Shown here in pieces: positions 14,500 through 23,350 of a stretch of DNA of 64,000 bases. The notes under the pieces were generated by a model that saw only the letters and a program-made list of their open reading frames with translations, did not search any database and was not told the DNA's origin. The stretch comes from Streptomyces resistomycificus (GTDB taxonomy: Bacteria; Actinomycetota; Actinomycetes; Streptomycetales; Streptomycetaceae), in the NCBI RefSeq assembly GCF_001514265.1, contig NZ_KQ948989.1:62001-126000 (forward strand), given 5' to 3'. The translations under genes were made by a program, and so were the position numbers. How positions within the stretch are numbered: position 1 is the stretch's first letter; every line of letters starts with the position of its first letter.

Positions 14500-16143
14500 T
14501 CAGTGCGCCGGTGCCTCCGTCACCGCCACGTCGTCGATGCTCCGCTCGATCTCCTCCGGACGGGACGCGGACCCCCGCGCCCAGTAGTAGATCGCCAGCG
14601 AGAAGACCGTGACGACCAGGATGTCCCACCACAGGGGGATGCGGCCCCGGCCGCCGAAGCTGCCCAGCCAGGAGATGAGGCCCATGCCCACCAGGTAGAC
14701 CGGCAGCCACTGGGCAGCCTTCCAGTCCAGGCGCGGTGCGTCGGGCAGGCCCTTGCGGGTGGCGTACCAGGCGTACCCGCCGAGGAGGACGTAGCCGAGG
14801 ACGATGGCCAGGCCGAGCCGCCACAGGGTGTCCCAGGTGGACCAGTAGATGATGAGGTTGGCCACCACGAAGGACAGCGGGGCGATCACCGTGCCGCCGG
14901 GCAGCCGGTAGGGACGCTCGTGGTGCGGCAGGCGGTCGGCGAAGACGCCGTACGCCAGGGGGGCGCCCGCGTACATCAGGACGCTCGCCGAGGTGATGAA
15001 GCTGACGAGTTCCTGCCAGCTGGGGAAGGGCAGGAAACAGATCACGCCGGTCACGAAGGAGATGAGCAGCCCGAACCACGGCACGCCCCGCGCGTCGGTC
15101 CGTTCGAAGAGCTTGGGGGCGTAGCCGTTCCTGGCCAGGCCGTAGGAGACGCGGGCGGTCGCGGTGGTGTAGATCAGGCCGGTGCCGCCGGGGGAGACCA
15201 CGGCGTCCAGGTACAGCACCACGGCCAGCCAGCCCAGCCCGACGAGGGTCGCCAGGCCCGCCCAGGGGCCGTCGATGCCCGGGTAGTCGAGCCTGGCCCA
15301 GCCGTGCGCGAAGGCGTGGTGCGGCAGGGCGGCGATGAACACCACCTGGAGCAGTACGTAGACGACCGCGCCGATGGCCACGGAACCGAGTGTCGCCCTC
15401 GGCAGGTCCCGCTTCGGGTCGCGGCTCTCGCCCGCGAGTTGGATGGCCTGCTCGAACCCGAGCAGGGCGAAGATGATGCCGCTGGTGCTGATCGCGGTCA
15501 GCACGCCCTTGGCGCCGAACGGCGCGAAGCCCTCCGAGGTGAAGTTGCCGGGGTGGAAGTTGCCGACCGCGATGATGAAGATGGCGGCCAGCGGTACCGC
15601 GATCTTCCACCAGGTCGCGGCGCTGTTGGTGTGGGCGAGGGCCCGTACACCGAGGAAGTTGACGACGACGAAGACGGCCATCAGCGCGACGGCCACGAAC
15701 AGACCGCTGCTCGTCAGTGTGCCGTCCGGGTGGTGCTGGAAGCCCCGGGCCCAGGACCAGTGCCCGGCGTATCCGATCATGGCCTCGACCTCGATCGGCG
15801 CCACGGTCGCCGCCTGGAGCCAGGAGAACCAGCCGAAGGACATGCCGGCCAGACCGCCGAACGCGTAGTGCGGATATCGCGCGGTGCCGCCCGCGACCGG
15901 GAACATTCCGCCGAGTTCCGCGTGCACCAGCGCGAGCAGCACGATCGCCACCGCGCCGATCACCCAGGAGATGACGGCCGCGGGACCGGCCGCGGCGACC
16001 GCCTTCTCGGCGCCGTAGAGCCAGCCGGATCCGATGATGGAACCGACCGACGCCCACATCAGGCCGATCAGTCCGACGTCCCGCCGCAGTCCGCCGCCCG
16101 GGCCCTTCGTGGCCTCCGGGGCGGCGTGATCAACGCTTACCAT
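14500..16143 (-). CDS. APC family amino acid permease
   Basis: 547 residues, about twelve predicted membrane helices. N-terminal helix 1 has the unwound substrate-binding segment GSIIGSGWLYGAEKAV (GSG motif), and later family landmarks are VHAELGGMFPVAGGTARYPHYAFG, ALLGFEQAIQLAGESRDPKRDLPRA and RVSYGLARNGYAPKLFERTDARGVPWFGLL. It imports an amino acid or amine by proton symport; substrate unknown. A good promoter (TTGCAC, 17 bp, TATGAG) lies just upstream. It is 68 bp from pobA on the same strand, so co-transcription is possible, though PobA has its own minus-10-like site. Confidence 0.9.
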   Translation of the reverse strand: MVSVDHAAPEATKGPGGGLRRDVGLIGLMWASVGSIIGSGWLYGAEKAVAAAGPAAVISWVIGAVAIVLLALVHAELGGMFPVAGGTARYPHYAFGGLAGMSFGWFSWLQAATVAPIEVEAMIGYAGHWSWARGFQHHPDGTLTSSGLFVAVALMAVFVVVNFLGVRALAHTNSAATWWKIAVPLAAIFIIAVGNFHPGNFTSEGFAPFGAKGVLTAISTSGIIFALLGFEQAIQLAGESRDPKRDLPRATLGSVAIGAVVYVLLQVVFIAALPHHAFAHGWARLDYPGIDGPWAGLATLVGLGWLAVVLYLDAVVSPGGTGLIYTTATARVSYGLARNGYAPKLFERTDARGVPWFGLLISFVTGVICFLPFPSWQELVSFITSASVLMYAGAPLAYGVFADRLPHHERPYRLPGGTVIAPLSFVVANLIIYWSTWDTLWRLGLAIVLGYVLLGGYAWYATRKGLPDAPRLDWKAAQWLPVYLVGMGLISWLGSFGGRGRIPLWWDILVVTVFSLAIYYWARGSASRPEEIERSIDDVAVTEAPAH

Positions 16144-16157
16144 TTCTTAAGAGGCCT

Positions 16158-16186
16158 CTCATAAAGCAGATGCTTTTACTGTGCAA
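16158..16186 (-). promoter_or_regulatory. Sigma-70-type promoter of the APC permease
   Basis: On the minus strand TTGCAC (16186-16181) and TATGAG (16163-16158) are separated by exactly 17 bp and lie about 15 bp before the ATG at 16143. This is among the clearest promoters in the window. Confidence 0.55.
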
Positions 16187-16337
16187 GAGGCTTCAGATTA
16201 GGAATCACGCGCCGTCGCGCTGAAGGCGGTTGTCGAATTTTGACTGGTGTGCGGGGAATTCCTGGAACGTTATTCAGGAATTGCGGACGCGGTGGAAACC
16301 CGAGTGACCACCTGAGCTGTCAGGGGTCGGTCCGTCC

Positions 16338-16745
16338 TCACCCCAGCCGCGGGATCTCGATCGCCGGGCAGCGGTCCATCACCATCTCCAGGCCCGCTTC
16401 CCGGGTGCGGTCGTACGCCTCCTCGTCGATGACCCCGAGCTGGAACCAGACCGCCCGCGCCCCCTTCGCGACGGCCTCCTCGGCGACCGCCCCGGCGAGC
16501 TCGCTGTTCACGAACACGTCGACGACGTCCACGTCGAAGGGGATGTCCGCGAGCGAGGCGTACCCCTGCTCGCCGTGCACCGTCTCCGCCTTGGGGTGCA
16601 CCGGCACGACCCGTTTGCCGTAGCGCTGCAGCACCTCGGCGACGCCGTACGCGGCGCGCCGTCGGTTCGACGACAGGCCGACCACGGCCCAGGTGTCGCC
16701 GAGCCCGGTGAGGATCTTGCGGACTGTTGCCTCGTCGCCGTACAC
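16338..16745 (-). CDS. CoA-binding domain protein (YccU-like)
   Basis: 135 residues, the normal length of a stand-alone CoA-binding Rossmann domain. DTWAVVGLSSNRRRAAYGVAEVLQRYGKRVVPVHPKA is the nucleotide loop of the family, followed by SLADIPFDVDVVDVFVNSE and KGARAVWFQLGVIDEEAYDRTREAGLEMVMDRCPAIE, where the conserved cysteine near the end resembles the site that can be CoA-modified in relatives. The GTG start at 16745 has TGGAGA ten bases upstream. Role unknown, probably a CoA-linked sensor or regulator. It is divergent from the B12 riboswitch. Confidence 0.87.
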   Translation of the reverse strand: MYGDEATVRKILTGLGDTWAVVGLSSNRRRAAYGVAEVLQRYGKRVVPVHPKAETVHGEQGYASLADIPFDVDVVDVFVNSELAGAVAEEAVAKGARAVWFQLGVIDEEAYDRTREAGLEMVMDRCPAIEIPRLG

Positions 16746-16831
16746 CGTCGGTCTCCAGGGGTCGTATCAGCACTGACGCCTGGCACAACAGTGCGCCGGT
16801 CTCGGGGATTCCCCGCCGTGATAGCTTGCCG

Positions 16832-16995
16832 AGGCCAGTCGAACCCATGAACGTGGGTCAGGGAATCCGGTGTGAATCCGGAGCTGACGCGCAGCGGTGA
16901 GGGGGACGGGCGGGGCATCGGCCACTGGACGACTCTCGAGTCGTCCGGGAAGGCGCTCCGACCGGCTGAACCCGAGTCCGAAGACCTGCTGGCGG
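16832..16995 (+). promoter_or_regulatory. Cobalamin riboswitch
   Basis: Contains the conserved core in order: GGGAATCCGGTGTGAATCCGG (16861 on), GCTGACGCGCAGCGGT (16883 on), GCCACTGG (16921 on), the internal CGGGAAGGC stem-loop (about 16946) and the B12-box variant AGTCCGAAGACCTGC (16975-16989; consensus AGTCAGGAGACCTGC). It lies 80 bases upstream of a B12-type ABC uptake operon, and should shut the operon down when adenosylcobalamin is plentiful. Exact outer ends (P1 stem) are approximate. Confidence 0.93.
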
Positions 16996-17077
16996 CCCCC
17001 GCGGTCGAGCTACGGCGGGGGAGTTCCGTACGACCGGGCTCCGCGTTCGAGCCCTCGACGACCGAGGACCCACTCCC

Positions 17078-18103
17078 GTGCCGATAGCACGTCTTGCCCG
17101 CATGGCCCGTCCCACCGCGCTGCTCGCGGCCGGCTCCCTGCTGATGACCGGCTGCGGTGACAGCGGCCCGGCCGCCTCGCAGGCCGCCGTCAGCCTCGAC
17201 AACTGCGGCCGTGAGGTACGCGTCCAGGCCCCGCCCGAGCGGGCCGTCTCGCTCAACCAGGGCACCACCGAGATCATGCTCTCCCTCGGTCTCGCCGACC
17301 GGATGGCGGGTACGGCGACCTGGACCGACCCCGTGATGAAGGGGCTGGAGAAGGCGAACGCGAAGGTGGAGCGGATCGCCGACAACAACCCCTCCTTCGA
17401 ACGGGTCCTGGACGTCGAACCGGACTTCGTCGCCGCCTCCTTCGTCTCCACGCTGGGCAAGGGCGGGGTGGCCACCCGGGAGCAGTTCGAGAAGCTCGGC
17501 GTCCCCACCTACGTCTCACCGTCCGACTGCGTCGGCAAGGACAACTCCGGTGACGGGGACGGCGTACGCGACCAACCGGTGACCGCCGACGACGTCTACG
17601 GCGAAGTCCGCGACCTGGCCGCCGTGTTCGGAGTGAAGGAGCGTGGCGAGAGGCTCGTCGCCGCACTGAAGAGGCGCATGGCGAAGGCCACTGCGGGTGT
17701 CGACGCCTCCGACGTGAGCCTGCTGTTCTGGTTCGCCAACTCCGAGTCGCCGTACATGGCGGGCTGCTGCGGAGCGCCCGGCGTCATCACCCGTGCCCTG
17801 GGCGCGAAGAACGTCTTCGACGACACGCACGACGAGTGGCCGCAGATCAACTGGGAGACGGTCGCCGACCGCGACCCCGACGTCCTCGTCATCGGCGACC
17901 TGACCCGCAGGTCGCAGACCGCCGAGTCGGCCGAGCGGAAGATCGCCTTCCTGGAGTCCGACCCGGTCACCAGGAACATGACCGCCGTCCGGCACCACCG
18001 GTACGTCCTGCTCAGCGGGCAGGCCATGAACCCGACCATCCGGACGATCGAGGGCGTGGAGCGGGTCGCGGCCGGACTGCGCGAGTTCGGGCTCGTGAAG
18101 TGA
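17078..18103 (+). CDS. btuF: Cobalamin ABC transporter, substrate-binding lipoprotein
   Basis: 341 residues. The signal peptide ends in a lipobox LMTGC with the lipidated cysteine at residue 26, so it is anchored outside the membrane. The body is a periplasmic_binding_2/BtuF-FhuD fold: RAVSLNQGTTEIMLSLGLADRMAGT, then RVLDVEPDFVAASF, DPDVLVIGDL and NPTIRTIEGVERVAAGLREFG. Iron-siderophore binders share this fold; the upstream cobalamin riboswitch is the reason to assign B12 or a corrinoid. First of three overlapping genes: its TGA overlaps the GTG of the permease. Confidence 0.88.
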   Translation: MPIARLARMARPTALLAAGSLLMTGCGDSGPAASQAAVSLDNCGREVRVQAPPERAVSLNQGTTEIMLSLGLADRMAGTATWTDPVMKGLEKANAKVERIADNNPSFERVLDVEPDFVAASFVSTLGKGGVATREQFEKLGVPTYVSPSDCVGKDNSGDGDGVRDQPVTADDVYGEVRDLAAVFGVKERGERLVAALKRRMAKATAGVDASDVSLLFWFANSESPYMAGCCGAPGVITRALGAKNVFDDTHDEWPQINWETVADRDPDVLVIGDLTRRSQTAESAERKIAFLESDPVTRNMTAVRHHRYVLLSGQAMNPTIRTIEGVERVAAGLREFGLVK

Positions 18104-19113
18104 CCGCCCGGGCGGTCCTGCTCACCGCTGCCGGCACCCTCCTGCTGTGCTGCTCCCTCGCCGTCGCCATCACCATCGGACCGGCCGACATCCGGGTCGC
18201 CGACGTGTGGTCCGTCGTCGCCGCCCATCTCGGGCTCGGCACCTCGGAGTCGACGCCGATCCGGGACGGCATCGTGTGGCAGCTCAGGCTGCCGCGCACG
18301 CTCCTCGCGGCCGTGTGCGGCGCCGGACTGGCCGTGTGCGGGGCGGTGATGCAGTCCCTGCTGCGCAACCCGCTCGCCGACCCGTTCGTCCTCGGGGTGT
18401 CCTCGGGCGCGTCCACCGGGGCCGTGGTGGTGGTCGTCCTCGGCGTCGGCGGGGGCGCGTTGTCCGTTCCCGCGGGCGCGTTTCTGGGCGCCCTGGTCTC
18501 GTTCGCGCTGGTGCTGTTCCTCAGCCACACGCTCGGCGGCGGCACCGACCGCGTCGTCCTCGCCGGGGTCGCCGCCATGCAGCTCTTCTCCGCGCTCACC
18601 TCGTTCGTCGTGATGACCGCGGCCGACGCCGAGACCACCCGCGGTGTCCTGTTCTGGCTGCTCGGCTCGCTCGGCGGGGCGGGCTGGACCGACGTCTGGA
18701 TGTGCTTCGCCGTCCTGGCCGTGGCGCTGGTGGTCTGCCTGTCGTACGCCCGCACCCTCGACGCCTTCGCCTTCGGGCAGGACGCGGCGGCCACCCTGGG
18801 GGTGTCGGTGGCCCGCACCCGGCTGGTGCTGCTGTGCGTCACGGCCCTGCTCACGGCCGCGCTGGTCAGTTCCGCCGGCGCCATCGGCTTCGTCGGGCTG
18901 GTGCTGCCGCACGCCGCCCGTGCCCTGGTCGGCCCGGGCCACGCCCGGCTGCTGCCCGTCACCGCGCTGACCGGGGCGGTCTTCCTGGTGTGGGTCGACA
19001 CGCTGGCCCGCACGGTTCTCGACCCGCAGGAGGTGCCGGTGGGTGTGGTGACGTCGCTGATCGGGGTGCCGGCCTTCGTGGCGGTGCTGTACCGGACGCG
19101 GAGGGTGCGGTGA
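18100..19113 (+). CDS. btuC: Cobalamin ABC transporter, FecCD/BtuC-type permease
   Basis: 337 residues from the GTG at 18100, overlapping the previous stop by four bases (GTGA), a sign of translational coupling. About ten membrane helices. FecCD landmarks: ADVWSVVAAHLGL, RLPRTLLAAVCGAGLAVCGAVMQSLLRNPLADPFVLGVSSGAS (split over the family signature) and SAGAIGFVGLVLPHAARALVGPGHARLLP, the loop that touches the ATPase. It forms the membrane dimer of the uptake system. Confidence 0.92.
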   Translation: MTARAVLLTAAGTLLLCCSLAVAITIGPADIRVADVWSVVAAHLGLGTSESTPIRDGIVWQLRLPRTLLAAVCGAGLAVCGAVMQSLLRNPLADPFVLGVSSGASTGAVVVVVLGVGGGALSVPAGAFLGALVSFALVLFLSHTLGGGTDRVVLAGVAAMQLFSALTSFVVMTAADAETTRGVLFWLLGSLGGAGWTDVWMCFAVLAVALVVCLSYARTLDAFAFGQDAAATLGVSVARTRLVLLCVTALLTAALVSSAGAIGFVGLVLPHAARALVGPGHARLLPVTALTGAVFLVWVDTLARTVLDPQEVPVGVVTSLIGVPAFVAVLYRTRRVR

Positions 19114-19928
19114 AGCCGGCCCCGCGCACGGAGTCGAAGGCGCCGGCCGGGAACGGGGCCGGCCTCGGCGCCGACCGCGTCAGCCGCCGCGTCGACGGCC
19201 GGCTCATCCTCGACGGCGTCTGTCTCGCCCCCGAACAGGGCACCACCGTCGGACTGCTCGGGCCCAACGGCTCCGGAAAGTCGACCCTGTTGCGGCTGCT
19301 GGCCGGCCTGCTCAGCCCCAGCGCCGGTGTCGTCACGCTCGACGGAGCGCCCCTGGCCGGCCTGGCCCGCCGCGAGGTCGCCCGGCGCCTCGCCGTGGTC
19401 GAGCAACAGGTGGACACGCAGGTCGAGTTGACGGTCCTGGACGTCGTACGGCTCGGACGCGTCCCGCACCGCCGGGCCTGGACGCCCGCCTCCGCCGACG
19501 ACGAGCGAGCCGTGCGGGCCGCCCTGGCGCGCACCGGGCTCGGCGACCGCCGCGACCAGCCCTGGCACACCCTGTCGGGCGGTGAGCGCCAGCGGGTGCA
19601 GATCGCCCGCGCGCTCGCCCAGGAACCCCGCGAACTCCTCCTCGACGAACCCACCAACCATCTCGACATCCACCACCAGCTCGACCTCCTGACCCTGGTC
19701 ACCGGTCTCCCGGTCACCACCGTCGTCGCCCTGCACGACCTCAACCTCGCGGCGATGTACTGCGACCAGGTGGTCGTCCTGAACACGGGCCGGGTGGTGG
19801 CGGGCGGCGCTCCGGGCGAGGTCCTGACCGAGGAGCTCATCGCCGAGGTGTACGGGGTACGGGCCGCCGTGACCAGGGAAGGGCCCGGCGATCGGCCCCA
19901 TGTGCGATTTCTGGGCACGCTGCCTTGA
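19110..19928 (+). CDS. btuD: Cobalamin ABC transporter, ATP-binding protein
   Basis: 272 residues from the GTG at 19110, which overlaps the permease stop (GTGA). Walker A is GPNGSGKST, the signature is LSGGERQR, Walker B is ELLLDEPTNHLD and the switch histidine is in ALHDLNLAA: a FepC/BtuD-type ATPase of a type II importer. It begins with an extra about 20-residue Pro/Ala segment before VSRRVDGRLILDGV. Last gene of the riboswitch-controlled unit; the next gene starts 55 bases on and seems to have its own minus-10. Confidence 0.93.
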   Translation: MKPAPRTESKAPAGNGAGLGADRVSRRVDGRLILDGVCLAPEQGTTVGLLGPNGSGKSTLLRLLAGLLSPSAGVVTLDGAPLAGLARREVARRLAVVEQQVDTQVELTVLDVVRLGRVPHRRAWTPASADDERAVRAALARTGLGDRRDQPWHTLSGGERQRVQIARALAQEPRELLLDEPTNHLDIHHQLDLLTLVTGLPVTTVVALHDLNLAAMYCDQVVVLNTGRVVAGGAPGEVLTEELIAEVYGVRAAVTREGPGDRPHVRFLGTLP

Positions 19929-19983
19929 ACGCGTGTTCGGTCGGTCGGTGGCGCGGCGCGGTCCACCCGCCTACGCTCAGCCC

Positions 19984-20742
19984 GTGCTGCGCATCATCGA
20001 CGCCGGAACCGGCGAGCCCGTGGACGCCGCTCCCGCACGCCGGGGGCTGACCCGTGTCCAGGCCCACGTGCCGGGCCGCGACACCACCGCCCTGCGCGTG
20101 CTGCTGGTCGCCGACGTTCTGGTCCGTGCCCTGGAACTGGGCGGCACGCCCGTCTGGGCCCTGCTGGGCGGCGAACGAGAGTCGGCGGAACTGAGGGCAG
20201 GCGCCGCCGCCCTCGGGATCCGTCCGTTCGAGGACAGCCGGGACGTGTCGGCGGGGCCCGGGGAGGCCCAGGTGATCCACGTGCTCGCCGAGGACGCGGG
20301 TGCGGACAGCTCACCGCCCCCCTCCGGCGGCGTCCGGCTGATCGTGGCCCCTGTGGCCCCTGTAGCCCCCGTGGCCGCCGGTGCGGCCGTGGTCCCGGAG
20401 GGGGTCGACCCGACCGTCGTACGTCTTGCCCTGCTCTCCCGGCGCCGGAGCGAGCCCGTACGGCTCGACGCGGACGCGCTGGGTGAGGCCCGCGAGACGC
20501 TCGTACGGTGGCGGCGCGCGGTCGCCGACTGGGCGCGCAGGCCCTCACGGGCGATTCCGGAGGAGGTGCGCGGAGAGCTCCGGACCGCCTGGGAGGACGA
20601 CCTGGACGTCCTCGGGGTGCTGCGCGTGCTCAGGGAGGTGGAGACCTCGGAGCTGTTGGAGGGCGCCCGCTTCGAGACGTACGCCTACGCCGACCGGCTG
20701 CTCGGTCTCGAGCTCACCCGCGACCTGGGATCCCCGGCGTGA
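19984..20742 (+). CDS. Degenerate cysteinyl-tRNA synthetase-like protein
   Basis: 252 residues from the GTG at 19984 (TACGCT six bases upstream, no Shine-Dalgarno). The N-terminus LRIIDAGTGEPVDAAPARRGLTRVQAHVPGRDT resembles the first strand region of CysRS and MshC. LRVLLVADVLVRALELGGTPVWALLG resembles the helix after HIGH, and the C-terminal ELRTAWEDDLDVLGVLRVLREVE ... GARFETYAYADRLLGLEL resembles the CysRS helical linker. The HIGH and KMSKS motifs and the zinc cysteines are absent, so it cannot be a working ligase. It overlaps the next gene by four bases (GTGA), suggesting a joint role with the phosphatase. Homology is my reading and needs a profile search; function unknown. Confidence 0.6.
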   Translation: MLRIIDAGTGEPVDAAPARRGLTRVQAHVPGRDTTALRVLLVADVLVRALELGGTPVWALLGGERESAELRAGAAALGIRPFEDSRDVSAGPGEAQVIHVLAEDAGADSSPPPSGGVRLIVAPVAPVAPVAAGAAVVPEGVDPTVVRLALLSRRRSEPVRLDADALGEARETLVRWRRAVADWARRPSRAIPEEVRGELRTAWEDDLDVLGVLRVLREVETSELLEGARFETYAYADRLLGLELTRDLGSPA

Positions 20743-21278
20743 TCGCCCGGGCGGGAGCGGGCCCACTGCGCCATCTGGTCGTCCTGCGGCACGCCAAGTC
20801 CGCATGGCCGGCCGGTGTCCCCGACCACGAACGCCCCCTCGCCCCGCGCGGCCGCCGGGACGCGCCGGCCGCGGGACGGGCCCTCGCCGAGGCCGACCTG
20901 CTGCCCGACCTCGCGGTGTGTTCCACCGCCGTACGGGCCCGGCAGACCTGGGAGCTGGCCTCCGCACAGTGGGTGTCCCCGCCGCCGGCGCGGCTCGACG
21001 CGCGGGTCTACGCGGCGGACGTGCCCGAGCTGTCGGCCGTGCTGCACGAGACGCCCGGTGAGGTCGGCACCCTGCTGCTGGTCGGGCACAACCCCGGGCT
21101 GGAGGAACTCGTCCTCCACCTCGCCGGCGACGGCCTCGACGACGCTCTGGACGAGGTCCGGCTGAAGTTCCCGACCTCGGCGATCGCCGTACTCGCCTGG
21201 CGCGGCGGCACCTGGCGGGACCTCGCCCCGGGCACGGCCCTGCTGACGGACGTGATCGTGGCGCGCGGCAAGAAGTGA
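20739..21278 (+). CDS. SixA-type histidine phosphatase
   Basis: 179 residues. The catalytic RHG-type motif is LRHAKSAW (residues about 14-21, the phospho-accepting His), followed by DHERPLAPRGRRDAPAAGRAL, CSTAVRARQTWELA and the second-half VGHNPGLEELVLHLAG. This RHAK...HNPGLE combination is typical of SixA proteins, which remove phosphate from phosphohistidine or small molecules. The GTG at 20739 overlaps the previous stop, so it is translated with the CysRS-like gene. Confidence 0.88.
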   Translation: MIARAGAGPLRHLVVLRHAKSAWPAGVPDHERPLAPRGRRDAPAAGRALAEADLLPDLAVCSTAVRARQTWELASAQWVSPPPARLDARVYAADVPELSAVLHETPGEVGTLLLVGHNPGLEELVLHLAGDGLDDALDEVRLKFPTSAIAVLAWRGGTWRDLAPGTALLTDVIVARGKK

Positions 21279-21424
21279 CCGCGGACCGGCCGACGGGGAC
21301 GTGCGGCCGGCTCCGGGACCGATGCGGCGCGGCGCCTCGCGGGCGACCGGGGCGACCGGGGCTGCCGTGTCCGGGGCTTCGCACCCGCCGCGGCGGACGC
21401 GGAGGCTGCGCATAGGCTGACCGG

Positions 21425-22060
21425 ATGCAGGACGAGTACCGCACAGTCGCCCGCCCGGGCGTCCACGAGACCGAGGTCAACCGCTCCCGCTTCCTGTGCG
21501 CCCTCGCCCCGGCGGCCACCGAACAGGAGGCCCAGCACTTCGTCGCGAGCGTCCGCAGGCAACACGCGGACGCCACGCACAACTGCTTCGCGTACGTCAT
21601 CGGCGCCGACGCGGCGATCCAGAAGGCGAGCGACGACGGCGAGCCCGGCGGCACCGCCGGCGTCCCCATGCTCCAGATGCTGCTCCGCCGAGACATGCGC
21701 TACGTCGTCGCCGTCGTCACCCGCTACTACGGCGGCGTCAAGCTCGGCGCGGGCGGTCTCATCCGGGCCTACGGCGGAGCGGTCGGCGAAGCCCTCGACA
21801 GCCTCGGCACCCTCACCCGCCGCCGCTTCCGGCTGGCCACGGTGACGGTCGACCACCAGCGCGCCGGCAAGGTCCAGAACGACCTGCGGGCGACGGGCCG
21901 CGAGGTGCGGGACGTGCGCTACGGCGAGGCCGTCACCATCGAGATCGGACTGCCGGACGCCGACGTGGAGGCCTTCCGGGCGTGGCTGGCCGACGCGACC
22001 GCCGGTACGGCCGGGTTCGAGCTCGGCGGAGAGGCGTACGGGGACGCCCGGCGCCCGTGA
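21425..22060 (+). CDS. YigZ/IMPACT family protein
   Basis: 211 residues. N-terminal UPF0029 (IMPACT) domain: EVNRSRFLCALAPAATEQEAQHF, then THNCFAYVIG, ASDDGEPGGTAGVPMLQML and VVTRYYGGVKLGAGGLIRAYGGAV, all characteristic. The C-terminal DUF1949 domain has a ferredoxin-like fold. Eukaryotic IMPACT modulates Gcn2; bacterial YigZ may bind RNA or elongation factors, with no settled function. TAGGCT at 21413-21418 is six bases before the ATG, a leaderless pattern. Confidence 0.9.
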   Translation: MQDEYRTVARPGVHETEVNRSRFLCALAPAATEQEAQHFVASVRRQHADATHNCFAYVIGADAAIQKASDDGEPGGTAGVPMLQMLLRRDMRYVVAVVTRYYGGVKLGAGGLIRAYGGAVGEALDSLGTLTRRRFRLATVTVDHQRAGKVQNDLRATGREVRDVRYGEAVTIEIGLPDADVEAFRAWLADATAGTAGFELGGEAYGDARRP

Positions 22061-22186
22061 AGAACCTCACGACGAGGACGATCGCAGGCGAAAGGTGCAT
22101 AACGGCCGTGAACGCGGCCCGTCATGACGGGTCGATACGGGAGTAACCGCCCGTGCTGTCAGAAGCGGCCGTTAGTCTCGAGGATC

Positions 22187-23350
22187 ATGAGACTGCTGCA
22201 CACGTCCGACTGGCACCTGGGCCGGGCCTTCCACCGGGTGAACATGCTCGGCGCCCAGGCCGAGTTCATCGGGCACCTCGTCACGACCGTGCGGGAGCGC
22301 GGCGTCGACGCGGTGGTCGTGTCGGGTGACGTGTACGACCGGGCGGTGCCTCCCCTCGCCGCGGTCGAGCTCTTCGACGACGCCCTGCACCGCCTCGCCG
22401 CCCTCGGCGTGCCCACGGTGATGATCTCCGGGAACCACGACTCGGCCCGGCGGCTGGGAGTGGGGGCCGGGCTCATCGACCGAGCGGGTATCCATCTGCG
22501 GACCGAACCGTCGGCGTGCGGCACGCCCGTGGTGCTCGCCGACGCCCACGGCGACGTCGCCTTCTACGGGCTGCCGTATCTCGAACCCGCGCTGGTGAAG
22601 GACGAGTTCGGGGTGACGAAGGCCGGGCACGAGGCGGTGCTGGCCGCCGCCATGGACCGGGTCCGCGCGGACCTCGCCACCCGCGCGCCCGGCACCCGGT
22701 CCGTCGTCCTCGCCCACGCCTTCGTCACCGGCGGCCAGGCCAGCGACAGTGAGCGGGACATCACCGTCGGCGGCGTCGCCGCCGTGCCCGCCGGCGTCTT
22801 CGACGGCGTCGACTACGCGGCACTGGGGCACCTGCACGGCAGCCAGACCATCACCGAGCGCGTGCGCTACTCCGGCTCCCCGCTGCCGTACTCCTTCTCC
22901 GAGGCCGACCACCGCAAGACCATGTGGCTCGTCGACCTGGACGCCGAGGGCTCGGTCACCGCCGAGCGCCTCGACTGCCCGGTCCCGCGGGCGCTGGCCC
23001 GCATCAGGGGCCCGCTGGAGGAACTGCTCGCCGACCCCGCACTCGCCCGGCACGAGGACGCCTGGGTCGAGGCGACCCTCACCGACCCGGTCCGCCCCGC
23101 CGACCCCATGGCCCGGCTCGGCGAGCGCTTCCCGCACACGCTGAGCCTCGCCTTCGACCCCGACCGGGCACCGGACGACCCCGCCCTGTCCTACGCCAGG
23201 CGGCTCGCCGGGCGCAGCGACCAGCAGATCGCGGAGGACTTCGTGGTCCACGTGCGCGGCGCCGGACCCGACGAGCGGGAGCAGCTCGTGCTGCGGGACG
23301 CGTTCGACGCGGTGCGCGCGGACGAGGCCGTGCGGGAGGTGTCGCGATGA
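22187..23350 (+). CDS. sbcD: DNA double-strand nuclease subunit SbcD (Mre11-like)
   Basis: 387 residues from the ATG at 22187; the frame is open further upstream but MRLLHTSDWHLG is the invariant N-terminus. Calcineurin-type phosphoesterase motifs: DWHLG, SGDVYDR, SGNHDSARRL, VLAHAF and YAALGHLHG, which hold two manganese ions. With SbcC it forms the Mre11-Rad50-type complex that opens hairpins and protein-blocked DNA ends. The ATGA overlap with sbcC shows tight coupling. TAGTCT at 22173-22178 lies eight bases upstream of the start. Confidence 0.95.
   Translation: MRLLHTSDWHLGRAFHRVNMLGAQAEFIGHLVTTVRERGVDAVVVSGDVYDRAVPPLAAVELFDDALHRLAALGVPTVMISGNHDSARRLGVGAGLIDRAGIHLRTEPSACGTPVVLADAHGDVAFYGLPYLEPALVKDEFGVTKAGHEAVLAAAMDRVRADLATRAPGTRSVVLAHAFVTGGQASDSERDITVGGVAAVPAGVFDGVDYAALGHLHGSQTITERVRYSGSPLPYSFSEADHRKTMWLVDLDAEGSVTAERLDCPVPRALARIRGPLEELLADPALARHEDAWVEATLTDPVRPADPMARLGERFPHTLSLAFDPDRAPDDPALSYARRLAGRSDQQIAEDFVVHVRGAGPDEREQLVLRDAFDAVRADEAVREVSR

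Noticed and set aside
13211-16057. A 948-residue minus-strand open frame joining pobA to upstream sequence
   Set aside because: The part upstream of 14431 is Arg/Gly/Pro-rich frame-shadow of the APC permease gene; GC-rich DNA keeps alternative frames open.
16257-16282. AATTCCTG-N10-CAGGAATT inverted repeat as a terminator
   Set aside because: Only 8 AT-containing pairs with a 10-base loop and no T tract; it lies upstream of the permease promoter and could equally be a chance palindrome.
16872-17160. Small plus-strand open frames within the region before btuF
   Set aside because: They overlay the cobalamin riboswitch core, whose conserved RNA motifs explain the sequence better than a peptide.
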